From Copromyces sp. CBS 386.78 (lineage: Eukaryota > Ascomycota > Sordariomycetes > Sordariales > Sordariaceae), in assembly GCA_030685235.1 (NCBI GenBank), contig MU839251.1, positions 1 to 64,000 of the forward strand: a stretch of 64,000 nt of DNA, written 5' to 3'. Positions within the stretch are counted from its first letter, which is position 1. Each line of letters starts with the position of its first letter. The notes under the pieces were generated by a model. It worked only from the letters and a program-made list of their open reading frames with translations. It made no database searches and had not been told where the DNA came from. A program made the translations under genes and the position numbers. Positions 33,993 to 43,970 of the stretch are shown here, in pieces.

Positions 33993-36900
33993 ATGAACCC
34001 TTTCCGTCGCGAAGACGAACATGTGTTCTGGCGCTCCAATGCGACTCCCATTCCCGACGACATGATCGATCCCGAACTGCTTGCGGCAAACAGCGGCAAC
34101 CATGTCGACGATGCTAATCAGAGAAGTCTCCCTCAACTGCAGCAGCCGCCTCAACTGCTTGCGCAAAGCAACCACAACAACAACGTTGAGCAGACCAGTG
34201 TCTATCAACACTCGCCGTTGGAGTGGCATTATCGTAACCCTTTCCACAACCTTCAGTTGAACCCTCAGTTCAACCCTCAACCCAGTCACCAAGTTTTCGT
34301 CTCCCCTCAGCATGGAAGTATCCATTCACACCCGCAGTTGGACTTCCAGCGATCCAACGCTTTCTCCGACCCTCACGTCAATTCTCAAATCGGCCCCCAT
34401 TTCCATTCTCCGCCACACCCTCAGCTCAGCCCACGAGGTCGCTCTCCTTCTCGAGATGGAAGTGTCCCTCAAGACCAGCCCTTCAACCATTCTACTCTCG
34501 CTTACTCTCCAGTCTCTCCTCCTCCCGATGGTCGCGTCTTCTTCCAGGGTCCGACAGCAGAGAGCCCATCAGTTCCGGTTGACCCTAACCTCATGTCGCA
34601 AGGCGACGACCCTGCAAACTCCCCGGTGCCCGGAACACCGCATCTCCAACAAGACAACGCTGTCAGAGCCAGCGCTCAGTTGGCGCAGTCGCCGATTAGA
34701 GATCGGGCGCAAAGCTTTAGTCGCGGATTCGGTCAAGGACCAATGGAGGTGGATGACCAAGGTCCGTTCTCGTTCCAGGAAGAAGCCGACAGCAGCCCGT
34801 TAAGCTACCTAGCTGCAACCCCAATAGTTGCGAGCGCGACCATGGCGATGGACTTGTGCGATTGGGATTCGCGCCGGCAGGAGGAGGTTGGACTCCCCAG
34901 CTCTAGCCCTCCACCCAACAACATCCACGAGAACAAGAACATAGACGCGACACCGAAGCGCACACGTGCGGAAGAACAAGAGGACTTACAAGGCCGTGAA
35001 GGACAGTACCAACGTCCGAGAAGATACAATATAGATGCGTTCCTCGAAAAGGTGACTATAGCTCCGAAGGCGGACATGGAGATGGGACAGGGAGACGCTG
35101 AGAGGGCCAGGGCTTCGAGAGCGGCAAGCCTCGTGAAAATGGTTCCTACACCTCACGACTTCAGCCTCCAGAGGGCTGGGTCCCAAGAGAATGCCAAACA
35201 GACGGCTTTCAGCTTGGGTATTGAAGATGCCCGACGTGAGGAGGTTATGCAGCGCATTCCCACGCTTCGCCCGGGAGTATCGTTCCCATCTGGAGTACCC
35301 TACTCGAAACGTTATTCCGACCATGTTCATCCCTCCGAAGACTCTTCTCAACCGCTTGGCTCAGCGCAGCCCATTCCCGCGCCAGAGAACTCGGCTGCTG
35401 GGGATGGCCAACCTCTAGCCGACGTTGGCTTCAGCCAAACAGGCAACGTCTCCGGACCACAGGCCGGCGAATCTTCTCAGCGCGGCCACCACATAGAAAC
35501 CCAGGCACCGAGGCCTTCCAAATCCTCCTCTGTGGCACCAAATGTTCAAGAAAACTCCCATCCATCCCTACCATCACACGAGTCCTATACCGAAGCAGTG
35601 ATGCAACACATGAGAGCAGCTACCGCTGGCTCTTCCGAATCTGTGAGTAACGCGCCCAACATTCCGCAATCGGAGACTTTAGGGCATGGAATCCCGTACC
35701 TGGCGCAAAAAGGGTCGGAAGAGGCGTCAGTGAACGAAGTCGTGGCAGATGCAGATGCAATACTTAACCGGGGCCGTGATGCAACTGAGCGTCAGCAACT
35801 GCGTAAACTAGCGCCCAAACCGCCCAAGGATGTCCAAGATGATCAAATCCAAGACCAGAACCAAGACTCAACCGAAAAAGACTCAACCAAACCCCAAAGC
35901 CAAAGCGAGCAAGTCCGCTTCACCAACATGGACCAATTCCAACTCACAATCACCCGCGCCCCCACACCGACCATGACATCTCCCCTCCTCATCTCGCCCT
36001 ATCCCCCTCGTATCCCCAACACCTTCACCCCCGCCATCCTCTCCCTCGTCATCAACCCTCCTCGCTCCCTCCAAATCGGCACTCCAGACTCCCTGCAGTC
36101 CTACCTGTCCGCCTGCGACATGGTCCCCTACAATGACATGTACCCTCGCACGCTCCCAGTCCCGCGTGAGCGCGAGCCATTCAACCGGACCGTCATCGTC
36201 GAGGCTCGATACCTCTCTGTCATCGGACTGCTATACCCGAGGGCCGAGTTCATAGTGAGCAGGATCGCCGAGGGCGCGGAGGAGCACATGGAGGGAACCA
36301 AGAACTACCACAAGAAGCTAGAGCCGAATGCGGCCATGATGATGGAGAAGTGGCATTGGTACAAGGCGGTGAGGATGACGGGGGAGGAGATGCAGAAGAT
36401 GGGGGTTTGTGTGTGGAGCGAGAAGGGGTGCGAGGAGTGGAAGCCTGTTGACGCTGTTCATGTTGTGGAAGTCGAGGATAGGGAGCCGGCGGAGGAGGAG
36501 AGGAAGGTGAAGAGGGCGAGAAGGAGGAGGAGGACGAGGACGGTGAAGAGTGAAGTGATGGTGGTGGATGATGATGGTGATGAGGAGGATGAGGGGATGG
36601 ATAATGGCGGGGTTGGGAGCAGTGAAGTTACGGAAGGAGGGCAGAAGGAGAACATAGGACCGGCAATTGAAGAGGAAGAAGAAGAAGTGGAAGACGTGGC
36701 GGAAATGGTTGATGCTCAAGAAGAGGGGCAGAACTCCATGTGGAAGAAAGGCAAGGGCAAACAAGTTGAAGTCCTGCAGCTGGAGGAGAAAGACGGCAGT
36801 GTGCCTTCCGCATTCAAAGGCACTTTTGCATCTGCATCTGCATCTGCACCTGCACCTGTCCGGCGCTCCACAAGAGCCCCAAATGGAAGTCGCCACGGGC

Positions 36901-37907
36901 AGGCAAGTGTCGCCGCAGAGGAAGTGGAAACCCCAACCAACAAAGCAACAGTGCCCCTGCCTCCAAATCCGACCATCGCCACAACAACGAAATTGGTTCA
37001 GGTTCTAGCCACACAACCGGACGAAATAGCCGAAAGCAGTTCCGCCGCCGCCGTGAATCGCTCTCGACCGATCAAGACGCCCAAAACCAGGTTGCCGTTG
37101 ACCACAACTAAGGAGTCCCAACATGAATCCATCGACGTCGACGCCTACACGGACCCCTGCGCCTACCACCGCGAATCCAAAACCCCCTACCTCATCACCC
37201 TCCTCCAGCGCGACTGGCCCTCGGGCGGCGTCGCCCGCATCCAATGCACCGTTTCCGCCCGCAAGACAATCGAAGCCATCCAGTCTGCCTTCGGAATCAT
37301 GTCACCCTACGAAGTCTGGAGACAAAAGGACTACAAGGTGTTCAAGACAAAAAACGGGGATACCGGCGAGAGGGAGTTGAAGAAGCGGTACATCAAGGTC
37401 ATGAGGGGGTACGCGGGCGATGAAGACACGGAGGATGGGATGATGCGGTTGTTTTTTGATGAGATGGATGGGAGGATGAAGGAGAGGGAGAAGAGGGGGA
37501 AGCAAGGTGAGGAAGGTGAGGGAAACAAGGAGGGGGAGGAACAGCAAGAGGGTGGAGATGGGGATGGGGATGGGGATGGGAATGGGAATGAGGATGGAAA
37601 GGAAAAGGATATGTCGACTTTGGAGGAACGGCAACAGTGGAAGGACACCTACAAGGCGCTGAAACGTAAGGGGAAGAGGGCCGTTGCTCGTGCCAAGGGG
37701 AAGAGGAAGGAGGGCCAAGATATGGATATGGATTTTGACGATTGGTGGGACGAGCGGAGAGAGGAGGTGAATGAGTTAGTGGAAAGGTGGTTTGCACGGC
37801 GAGAGGGGTTGGTGGAGGAGTATGAAGTTGACAGGCAGGTGGTCGAGTTTGCGCTGTTTGAGTATGGAGGAGGAGATGGACTTGGGCTGAGTAAGCCTTA
37901 TAACTGA
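33993..37907 (+). CDS. Large low-complexity nuclear-type protein, unknown function
   Basis: A single exon encodes 1304 residues. The start at 33993 has a near-ideal context (CCCACCATGAA); the frame is open for 59 more codons upstream, to 33816, but those look like leader. Residues 1-300 are Gln/His/Pro/Ser-rich. A basic cluster KVKRARRRRRTRTVK near residue 840 is a probable nuclear localisation signal, followed by Asp/Glu-rich runs. Two less repetitive blocks stand out: about 700-820 (containing YPRTLPVPREREPFNRTVIV and LEPNAAMMMEKWHWYKAVRM) and about 1055-1135 (YHRESKTPYLITLLQRDWPS.. and SPYEVWRQKDYKVFKTK). A GDGDGDGNGNED stretch lies near 1190. I recognise no family; a chromatin or transcription role is only a guess from composition. 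Confidence 0.75.
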   Translation: MNPFRREDEHVFWRSNATPIPDDMIDPELLAANSGNHVDDANQRSLPQLQQPPQLLAQSNHNNNVEQTSVYQHSPLEWHYRNPFHNLQLNPQFNPQPSHQVFVSPQHGSIHSHPQLDFQRSNAFSDPHVNSQIGPHFHSPPHPQLSPRGRSPSRDGSVPQDQPFNHSTLAYSPVSPPPDGRVFFQGPTAESPSVPVDPNLMSQGDDPANSPVPGTPHLQQDNAVRASAQLAQSPIRDRAQSFSRGFGQGPMEVDDQGPFSFQEEADSSPLSYLAATPIVASATMAMDLCDWDSRRQEEVGLPSSSPPPNNIHENKNIDATPKRTRAEEQEDLQGREGQYQRPRRYNIDAFLEKVTIAPKADMEMGQGDAERARASRAASLVKMVPTPHDFSLQRAGSQENAKQTAFSLGIEDARREEVMQRIPTLRPGVSFPSGVPYSKRYSDHVHPSEDSSQPLGSAQPIPAPENSAAGDGQPLADVGFSQTGNVSGPQAGESSQRGHHIETQAPRPSKSSSVAPNVQENSHPSLPSHESYTEAVMQHMRAATAGSSESVSNAPNIPQSETLGHGIPYLAQKGSEEASVNEVVADADAILNRGRDATERQQLRKLAPKPPKDVQDDQIQDQNQDSTEKDSTKPQSQSEQVRFTNMDQFQLTITRAPTPTMTSPLLISPYPPRIPNTFTPAILSLVINPPRSLQIGTPDSLQSYLSACDMVPYNDMYPRTLPVPREREPFNRTVIVEARYLSVIGLLYPRAEFIVSRIAEGAEEHMEGTKNYHKKLEPNAAMMMEKWHWYKAVRMTGEEMQKMGVCVWSEKGCEEWKPVDAVHVVEVEDREPAEEERKVKRARRRRRTRTVKSEVMVVDDDGDEEDEGMDNGGVGSSEVTEGGQKENIGPAIEEEEEEVEDVAEMVDAQEEGQNSMWKKGKGKQVEVLQLEEKDGSVPSAFKGTFASASASAPAPVRRSTRAPNGSRHGQASVAAEEVETPTNKATVPLPPNPTIATTTKLVQVLATQPDEIAESSSAAAVNRSRPIKTPKTRLPLTTTKESQHESIDVDAYTDPCAYHRESKTPYLITLLQRDWPSGGVARIQCTVSARKTIEAIQSAFGIMSPYEVWRQKDYKVFKTKNGDTGERELKKRYIKVMRGYAGDEDTEDGMMRLFFDEMDGRMKEREKRGKQGEEGEGNKEGEEQQEGGDGDGDGDGNGNEDGKEKDMSTLEERQQWKDTYKALKRKGKRAVARAKGKRKEGQDMDMDFDDWWDERREEVNELVERWFARREGLVEEYEVDRQVVEFALFEYGGGDGLGLSKPYN

Positions 37908-38396
37908 TACACTGATGATGCTGTTCTAGGTTTGTTTCATTGTATCATTTCTCAAGCAAACGAACAAAGACTGTAGAGTCTGATATTGAAATTCGCTACT
38001 TTGAGGAAGCTTATTGAGAAGCAGATGCGGCTTCATACAAAACTACCTATCTGTAGAAGGTATACAATTCCATCCTCGATATCCAGACATTTCGTGGTGA
38101 TAATTCAATCCGCTCATCTCGTACGCTGAGGAGGCATGACCTAGTAGTAGGGGTGTTAGATGGTCAAAGCAACAGATACCTTGATCAACAACGTAAACAT
38201 ACCTCGCCCTATACATGACATAACGTGCTGACGGTGTGTGAACCTGCAGCAATCAAAACACCAAAAATCAAAATACACGCTTCATCATCCGCCATTGAAG
38301 ACTGCCGTACTTGACATAGACGTCAGTCCTCCGAAAACAAATTCATGTTGCTCCCAGAAGGCGCAGGAGATCCAGGCTTAGACTTGACAGCACGCG
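37908..38396. other. Intergenic between convergent genes
   Basis: 3' flanks of two convergent genes; no further feature seen. Confidence 0.5.
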
Positions 38397-39800
38397 TCAA
38401 GTGGGACTGGGCGAGTTAGAGATGCCCGGATTTTGCGAATCGGATTTTCCCCCATTAGAATATTCCGCAAAGAAATTGTTGTTGACTTCTCCAGTTCCAT
38501 GGACAGGGGTCTCGGGGTTGGACTGGACAGGTGTCTCAGGCTTATCGACAGAAGTCTCGGGCTGGGACTGGGCTGACGTCTCGGGATTATCGACGGGTGT
38601 CTCGGGCCGGCGCTGGCTCGGGTTCGCCAACTGACCCGGCGCTGGCTCGGCTTCGTCAACTGGCCCAGCTTCAACACTCGGCCCCGGATCAGACGCCATA
38701 GGCGGTTCCGTCACCGAAGAACCTTGTGGCTCGGGCACAGCTGTGTCATCCATGGTGGGCCGAGGGAGCACCGGGGGAGGGAACCTGACAGGCGCCGCTG
38801 GTGTGTTTTGCCCTGACATGATTTGCCCGGGCGTGATATACCCCGGTGTATGCCCTGGCGAGGTATGTTGTGGCGGTGACGTGACAGACGGCACTGTCGA
38901 CGACTCCTGTTCGGGCGCACCCGGGTTACCGGGGTCGGACTGGGCGTATGCCCCATCAGTCTCAGCTGCAGGGGGTGCCTGAGGAGGGGTCGCGGTGGGC
39001 GGAATAGCCGTGATATACCGCGCGGGCGTCGTATAAGGCGGTGACGCAAAGTGCTGCGGTGCCTCGTATGACGGCGGTGACCTGACAGGCGGCGGTGATG
39101 GCGCAGGAACTGCCGTTGGCGCAATCCGTCTACTTTGGAGCGGACGAGATTCGTCGTTGTATGACGGCAGTGACCTGATAGGCGGCGGTGTTGGCGCAGG
39201 AGCCGGCATGGGCGCAAACCGGTTACCTAGGAGCGGAGGGTAGGCTTCCTGGTAGGGCGGGGGAGGGACAGCATGAGGTGTGACTGGTATGAGAGAGACC
39301 GAAGGATGGGCCGTGGCAGGAGGCGCGAGAAGGACCGGCTCCGGGGTCGGAGAGTGGATGGTGTGTATATCGATGATAGCAGCGTAAGGGATATATGTAA
39401 GAAACACGAATTCGGCATCATATGGGTTATGGGTGTGAACTGCGGCGTAGACTACCGGCCAGCCTTTGGGCAGTTTTCGTGAGTCGATCGTATACACGAC
39501 TTGCATGGGATTTCGTTGGCGACCCCAGTCGCACGCTGTCCCCTTGTGGATGAAGGCCGATATGAAAGGGCTTGTCCCCCTCGACTGCCAGTGAAGATGC
39601 TGTCGAACTAAGGCGTCCAAATGGTCACGGGAAGAGATAACAAGTTCCCTGACTGGATGGTTGGTGAGAATGTCGCCGTTGGGCGCAAATGAGGTTAAAG
39701 AGTCTGCATGTCGCACATAGTACAGCCAGCGGGGAAGCTGTTGAACTGGCAAGAAATGGTCTGTAAGACGCCAAATGCGAGGTTGGGGAGGGTCCCCCAT
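38397..39800 (-). CDS. DUF7587-like cluster paralogue 1, Pro-rich tail
   Basis: Single exon, 467 residues, starting MGDPPQPRIW. Residues ~20-150 hold the domain shared by the eight genes of this cluster: block 1 LPRWLYYVRHADSLTSF, block 2 FISAF...CDWGRQR, block 3 AEFVFLTYIPYAAIIDI. The resemblance to the fungal DUF7587 type is from memory. The rest is a Pro/Ser/Thr-rich low-complexity tail ending in 9-11-residue repeats built on PETPV/PETSV. Unlike the other paralogues it has no intron after the domain, and its block 2 is the most diverged. An upstream in-frame extension to 39965 is probably leader. Confidence 0.7.
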   Translation of the reverse strand: MGDPPQPRIWRLTDHFLPVQQLPRWLYYVRHADSLTSFAPNGDILTNHPVRELVISSRDHLDALVRQHLHWQSRGTSPFISAFIHKGTACDWGRQRNPMQVVYTIDSRKLPKGWPVVYAAVHTHNPYDAEFVFLTYIPYAAIIDIHTIHSPTPEPVLLAPPATAHPSVSLIPVTPHAVPPPPYQEAYPPLLGNRFAPMPAPAPTPPPIRSLPSYNDESRPLQSRRIAPTAVPAPSPPPVRSPPSYEAPQHFASPPYTTPARYITAIPPTATPPQAPPAAETDGAYAQSDPGNPGAPEQESSTVPSVTSPPQHTSPGHTPGYITPGQIMSGQNTPAAPVRFPPPVLPRPTMDDTAVPEPQGSSVTEPPMASDPGPSVEAGPVDEAEPAPGQLANPSQRRPETPVDNPETSAQSQPETSVDKPETPVQSNPETPVHGTGEVNNNFFAEYSNGGKSDSQNPGISNSPSPT

Positions 39801-40543
39801 GGTGGTGGATAAGAGAGTGGAAGACAAAGATATCCAGGTATGATGATGGTCAGTAAATATTTTGACGGCGCGGTGGAGTTGAAAGAGGATGTAGAAGGCA
39901 AAAGCGAATGAGGTTGGCGACAAGCATCTGAATTGACTGCAATCAAGATCATATACACATGCCATTGTTGTAGTTCCTCCTGTTTGAATTGGCTGCGTGC
40001 TCTTGGACGTGACTTCCGCCAGTCGTTGAAGGCCCTACAGATCTTCTTTCCATGTATCGTCTGAGCCCATAGCCTCATACTAAGGTACCTCTACCAAAGC
40101 GAATTAGGAAGGAACTATGCCAGACCTTTTCCTGATCCCGAAGCAACAGCAACATGAAATCCGAACACCTCAACCGACAAGGACGGACAAGAACCTCGCG
40201 CGAAAAGCTCGTATTGCTAATGCGACCCACTCCGGTCACCGTTTCATTCGTAGTTGAAGTCGTTCTGCTCTTTTACACCCTCCTCCACATGTCCTCATAG
40301 AGCTTGCAAGCAGCGTCTCTCCCAGGCTGTTTTGAAGACGCTTTGTGTCCCTGAAAGCTTGTTCAGTCTCATGGCAACATCGCCGTAAAGCAAGCTCCAG
40401 TGGCAGTAGAGCTAGAAATAGTAACAGACCCTCCAGCAATAATCTTGGGAGGTCTTTCTAGTCTATTTCTCTAAGCATAGCCGTGTCAGTTACATGCCTG
40501 AAAGTCCGGAAGAGGACTGCTGAGCTGCACTTACAAATCAGAT

Positions 40544-40987
40544 TCAGAGACATCTTCTGTAAGTGATAGCATCACCAGGAATGTAGTCGAGAAACAAGTA
40601 CTCGCTGGTCTTCCAACAGTTGTCGGTGAAGTCAGGCGCGTAGAAGATGGGGGGACAGTCCTCTTCTATACAACGGGTGTCGATAGTGTGGATAGTGACC
40701 GGTCCGTAACGCTGGCTGGCCCAATTCCATGCATGATTGTAATTGGAGAAGGTGGAAATAAAGCACGTTGGGCGCCGATTGTACCAGTTGACATGTTGGT
40801 GAATCGATTCCTGAAGATGGACCAAACCTCGGCGACCTGTTCTGCAGGTATCGGCTGCCACATAGTCGTTCTCATCGTCTTCCCATGATTGAGATCCGGC
40901 GTGCTCGACAAAGTACAAATACGTCGGGATGTCATCGTAGCGTTCCGAGTAGTACTTCCAGGGACGACCATTACGACGGCGAGCCAT
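40544..40987 (-). CDS. DUF7587-like cluster paralogue 2, truncated
   Basis: 147 residues starting MARRRNGRPW. Shared blocks: IPTYLYFVEHAGSQSW, FISTFSNYNHAWNWASQRYG and EYLFLDYIPGDAI. The frame stops a few codons after the last block. A GTAAGT donor lies just downstream (40534), and an acceptor plus an open leucine-rich exon (to 40236) lie where other paralogues keep their C-terminal exon. The frames do not connect, so the second exon has probably been lost through a frameshift. The domain itself is intact. Confidence 0.65.
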   Translation of the reverse strand: MARRRNGRPWKYYSERYDDIPTYLYFVEHAGSQSWEDDENDYVAADTCRTGRRGLVHLQESIHQHVNWYNRRPTCFISTFSNYNHAWNWASQRYGPVTIHTIDTRCIEEDCPPIFYAPDFTDNCWKTSEYLFLDYIPGDAITYRRCL

Positions 40988-41899
40988 GGTGTCGTGACTT
41001 GGTTTGAGGTGCTCGGTATTGGGTGAGGCCCGATTTGCGAGGTTGTTGAAAAATATTCCACAGCCGCTCGCGCATGGAAGGGTTGTCGGTGTCTGGGAAA
41101 GAGTCAAGACAAGAGTTCGAAAGGGGAGTGGCGTTTTGGCAACTGTATCACGGGCAAAGGGTAGAGGAAAGGTGCAAGCGAGTGCCCAGAAGACTGGCCT
41201 TATGTACCTAGGCGGCCGGATTGGGAACGTGGGGCGCCATCCATTGGCCAGTCAGCTGACAGCGACAGGCTGACAGCGACAGCAGTCTCAGAAGCTGCTG
41301 TGCGCTGCCACAAGCATGTAATCAATCACGTGCACAGAACAACAAGGCTATTGCTTGCTAAAGACCACAATAACAAAGGCGAGGGAATGGTCTTCTTATA
41401 TGCTAGAACTAGTCTTTCATCCCGTCCCCTAGTCCCGTCTTCTCGGGACTCCGGGACCCCGCGTCGGGATTCTTCCTATTGGCCAATCTAGCTAAGCTTA
41501 TGTACCTTAAGGATCCTTTGATTGGATCGCAACACATGACCGCTGTCCCTACCAAAGGTTCCCTCGCAAGACGGTGAGGAAGAGTCAAGTGAAGTAAATC
41601 TTGCAGATTGCAGAGGAAGCCAGCACGGCCAGCAAGTCAAGCCACTCCACTGCAAGGTACGGCATCAAACCTGCATAGGTATGTACTGGTTTGCTTACGC
41701 AGTCCCAGTGTCCCGCAAATCTCGGGACCACGGGATGTAGCGGATCAGTCCCGATGTCCAAAGATCGCGGGACGACGGGCCTTTGGTCAATGATTAGTTT
41801 GTCTACAACCAACAAAAGCACAATGCAACAGGAGCTGCCAAACCAATCTGCCAAAGATCTGCTTGCCATTATTGTCTAAGAGGGGGCGCAATAATTGAA
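40988..41899. other. Intergenic, no supported gene
   Basis: Contains clustered TCCCG/CGGGA words near 41420-41470 and 41700-41780, perhaps old repeat sequence. No gene seen. Confidence 0.4.
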
Positions 41900-42170
41900 A
41901 GGTTAAGAAAGCAAAGCAAATCCCCCTCTTCTTACACAAAGCAAATCCACGTAGAAATCACGTGAATCAAAGCAAATCTGAGCTCAGATTTGCTTTGTAA
42001 GCTTTGCGTATTTCGTAAGAGGCTTAGAATTTCGTATAAGACATGCCTCTCCGGGTGTGTATGGTGTGAATTTTGCTGCAGACGGTCGGATGCACATGTT
42101 GGTACATTGACGAGAAAAAGTATCATATTTCGCCCGGGCAACGAGCGACCGTTGTGACTTTTGGTGCTTT
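41900..42170 (+). repeat. AAATC-rich repeat element, diverged copy 1
   Basis: Shares the block CCTCTCCGGGTGTGTATGGTG.GA.TTTTGCTGCAGA...CATTGA with the inverse of 43195-43270, inside the element that interrupts paralogue 3. It also shares iterated GCAAAGCAAATC words. A perfect 30-bp palindrome lies at 41968-41997 (centre GAGCTC). Boundaries are approximate. Confidence 0.6.
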
Positions 42171-42324
42171 CGATAGGTTCCCAGATCCCAGAGGCAGAGA
42201 AGAAGAAGGAGTACATCCGCCGTCGGGCCTCAGGGAAGGAGCAAAATTGATGACTCCTAGAGTGGCAGTCGCATCGGTGGTGCAAATTCTCAGGTTGACA
42301 TGAGGGCAAAAAGGAGCATTGTGT

Positions 42325-43597
42325 TCATTGCAAGCTTTTTTCAGGCTTTGTCATGTGTAAGAGTGTTGTTGCCTTTGGATAGAACAGTAGGCGACTAAGA
42401 TCAGATACATCTATGTTTGATCGCCATTGTGCTTGATGGCTTGAAATAGACCGATGAGATTGGCCTTGTATGACCTGCCCGTCTCTCGCATGAGACTCCG
42501 TCACGTCAAACTGAAGCTCTGGGCTACAGAGAGATGACCAAAATGCCACTAGTAATAGCCTTGTGGTCGCCAGGCTCATTGACCAAGTACTGTAGGTGCA
42601 GTTCACTAGTCAGACGATGGTTTCGACCGCCTTAAAGGCAGGAAAGTGTGAGCAATGTTTCACTTACGAACTGAACCCAGATCCATACTCGATACGATGG
42701 CGCTGCTGGGGATGGTGTAAAGGAACAGAAACTCGGATTCGAAGCAGATGAGGTCGGGTTCGAAGCCCAAGAGGGTGAAAGCGAGCGCATAGAACGCCCA
42801 ACAATCACGATTGCCTAGCTTCTCGGTATCGATTTTGTGAATGATGGCCCATGGTCGACGCTGCCTGGCCCAGTTCAAGGCGTGATTGTAGTCGCCAAAC
42901 GTGGAAATGAACGGAGTTGGGCGTCGATTAGACCAGTCGACATGCTCCAACATCAGCTGATATAGGCAGTGATCCACATAAATCAAATCAAATCAAATCT
43001 GGGTTCTGATTTGATTTATTTGATAATTTTGAGGTCAGATTTGATTTGTTTACACAGATATTTGATTTGATTTATTAGATTTGACCCGGAAAATTAATTT
43101 TCCGGTACATACGAAACCCCCGGAACAACAGAAACTACCATATCTACTGCCAGTTCTTACACAGAGCAATGCGCTCGATGGTTACGACATTTTCTTCATC
43201 AATGCTCTTCCATCTGCACCCGAGATTCTGCAGCAAAAGTCACACCACACGCACCGGAGAGGTATGTATGGCAAAAATATTATGTATTACTGACGAAACA
43301 AATCTAACAAATCAAATATGGCATCACATTTGCGTTGATTTGACTCTTTTTTACCCGTATTTGATTTGCTAACCAGATGGTAGATTTGCTTTGATTTATT
43401 AAGATTTGATTTGTGTGGACCACTGGATATAGGTGATCCAGTCCTCTCAATGGGGTCCACTGATCTGCCGCTTCGAAATCCCCTTGGTTGTTGCGATGTG
43501 CCTGGGATTGAGAATGCTCGACGAAGTAGAGATAGCGGGGAAGCTGCGAGCACGGAACCGTGTAGTTGGCAATGATAGGAGCAATGGGGGGCGCCAT
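42325..43597 (-). pseudogene. DUF7587-like cluster paralogue 3, split by an insertion
   Basis: The 5' part (43597-43426) reads MAPPIAPIIANY... with block 1 LPRYLYFVEHSQSQ. The 3' part resumes at about 42976 with block 2 (FISTFGDYNHALNWARQR) and block 3 (SEFLFLYTIPSSAIV). It then has a phase-1 GTAAGT donor (42667), a TAG acceptor (42606) and a 93-codon C-terminal exon ending at 42325. Between the two parts sits an AAATC-rich insertion of about 450 bases with stops in frame. Unless the insertion is spliced out, the gene is broken. Comparison with paralogue 2 shows that the break falls between blocks 1 and 2. Confidence 0.75.
42977..43425 (-). mobile_element. AAATC-rich insertion element, copy 2
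   Basis: Both ends are built from AAATCAAATC words in inverted orientation (CCACATAAATCAAATC on the left, the inverse of GATTTGATTTGTGTGG on the right). Inside are a perfect 20-bp palindrome at 43086-43105 (centre TTAA) and a block shared with 41900-42170. The insertion is bracketed by GATATAGG(CAG)TGATCCA at 42959-42976 and 43426-43440, a probable target duplication of about 15-18 bp with a 3-base difference. No open frame. The class is unknown. Confidence 0.7.
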
Positions 43598-43865
43598 GAT
43601 GACCTAGTGGGCGTTAGGACCGAGATGCCAATACGTGGCCGCGAAGAGGCAATGCTGTTGAACGTACCGAGAGCTGTCAAGTCTTTAGTCGAGTCAGACT
43701 CGAGCTGGTGGCGCTGAAAGGGAGAGGAATTGTTGCAATGTCATCCCCCGATTGAAAGTGTTTAGCACATTCCTGCCCAAACCTACTGGCACGCTGTCCC
43801 CTCTAGAAAAGTGGCCATTTCAACTGGATGACACCTGATATTATAAACCCCGTTTTTACCTGCTA

Positions 43866-43968
43866 CTTGGGGGTTTGGGGAAGTGGGACCTTTTCTCACC
43901 CCCTCTTAATGAAAGAGGGGAATGAAAGAGGGGGGGAGAAAAGGTCCCACTTTTTCTCAACCCCCAAG
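43866..43968. mobile_element. 103-bp foldback element with TA duplication
   Basis: Arms of about 42 bases starting CTTGGGGGTT pair almost perfectly (43866-43907 with 43926-43968), leaving an 18-base loop. TA dinucleotides flank both sides (43864-43865 and 43969-43970). This fits a Tc1/mariner-type miniature element. The size is similar to the ~98-bp element Guest that I recall from Neurospora crassa, but I cannot compare sequences. Confidence 0.75.
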
Positions 43969-43970
43969 TA

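Noticed and set aside
33692..34117. 141-codon ORF overlapping the start of the 1304-residue gene
   Set aside because: It is in another frame, overlaps the better start at 33993, and has no motif.
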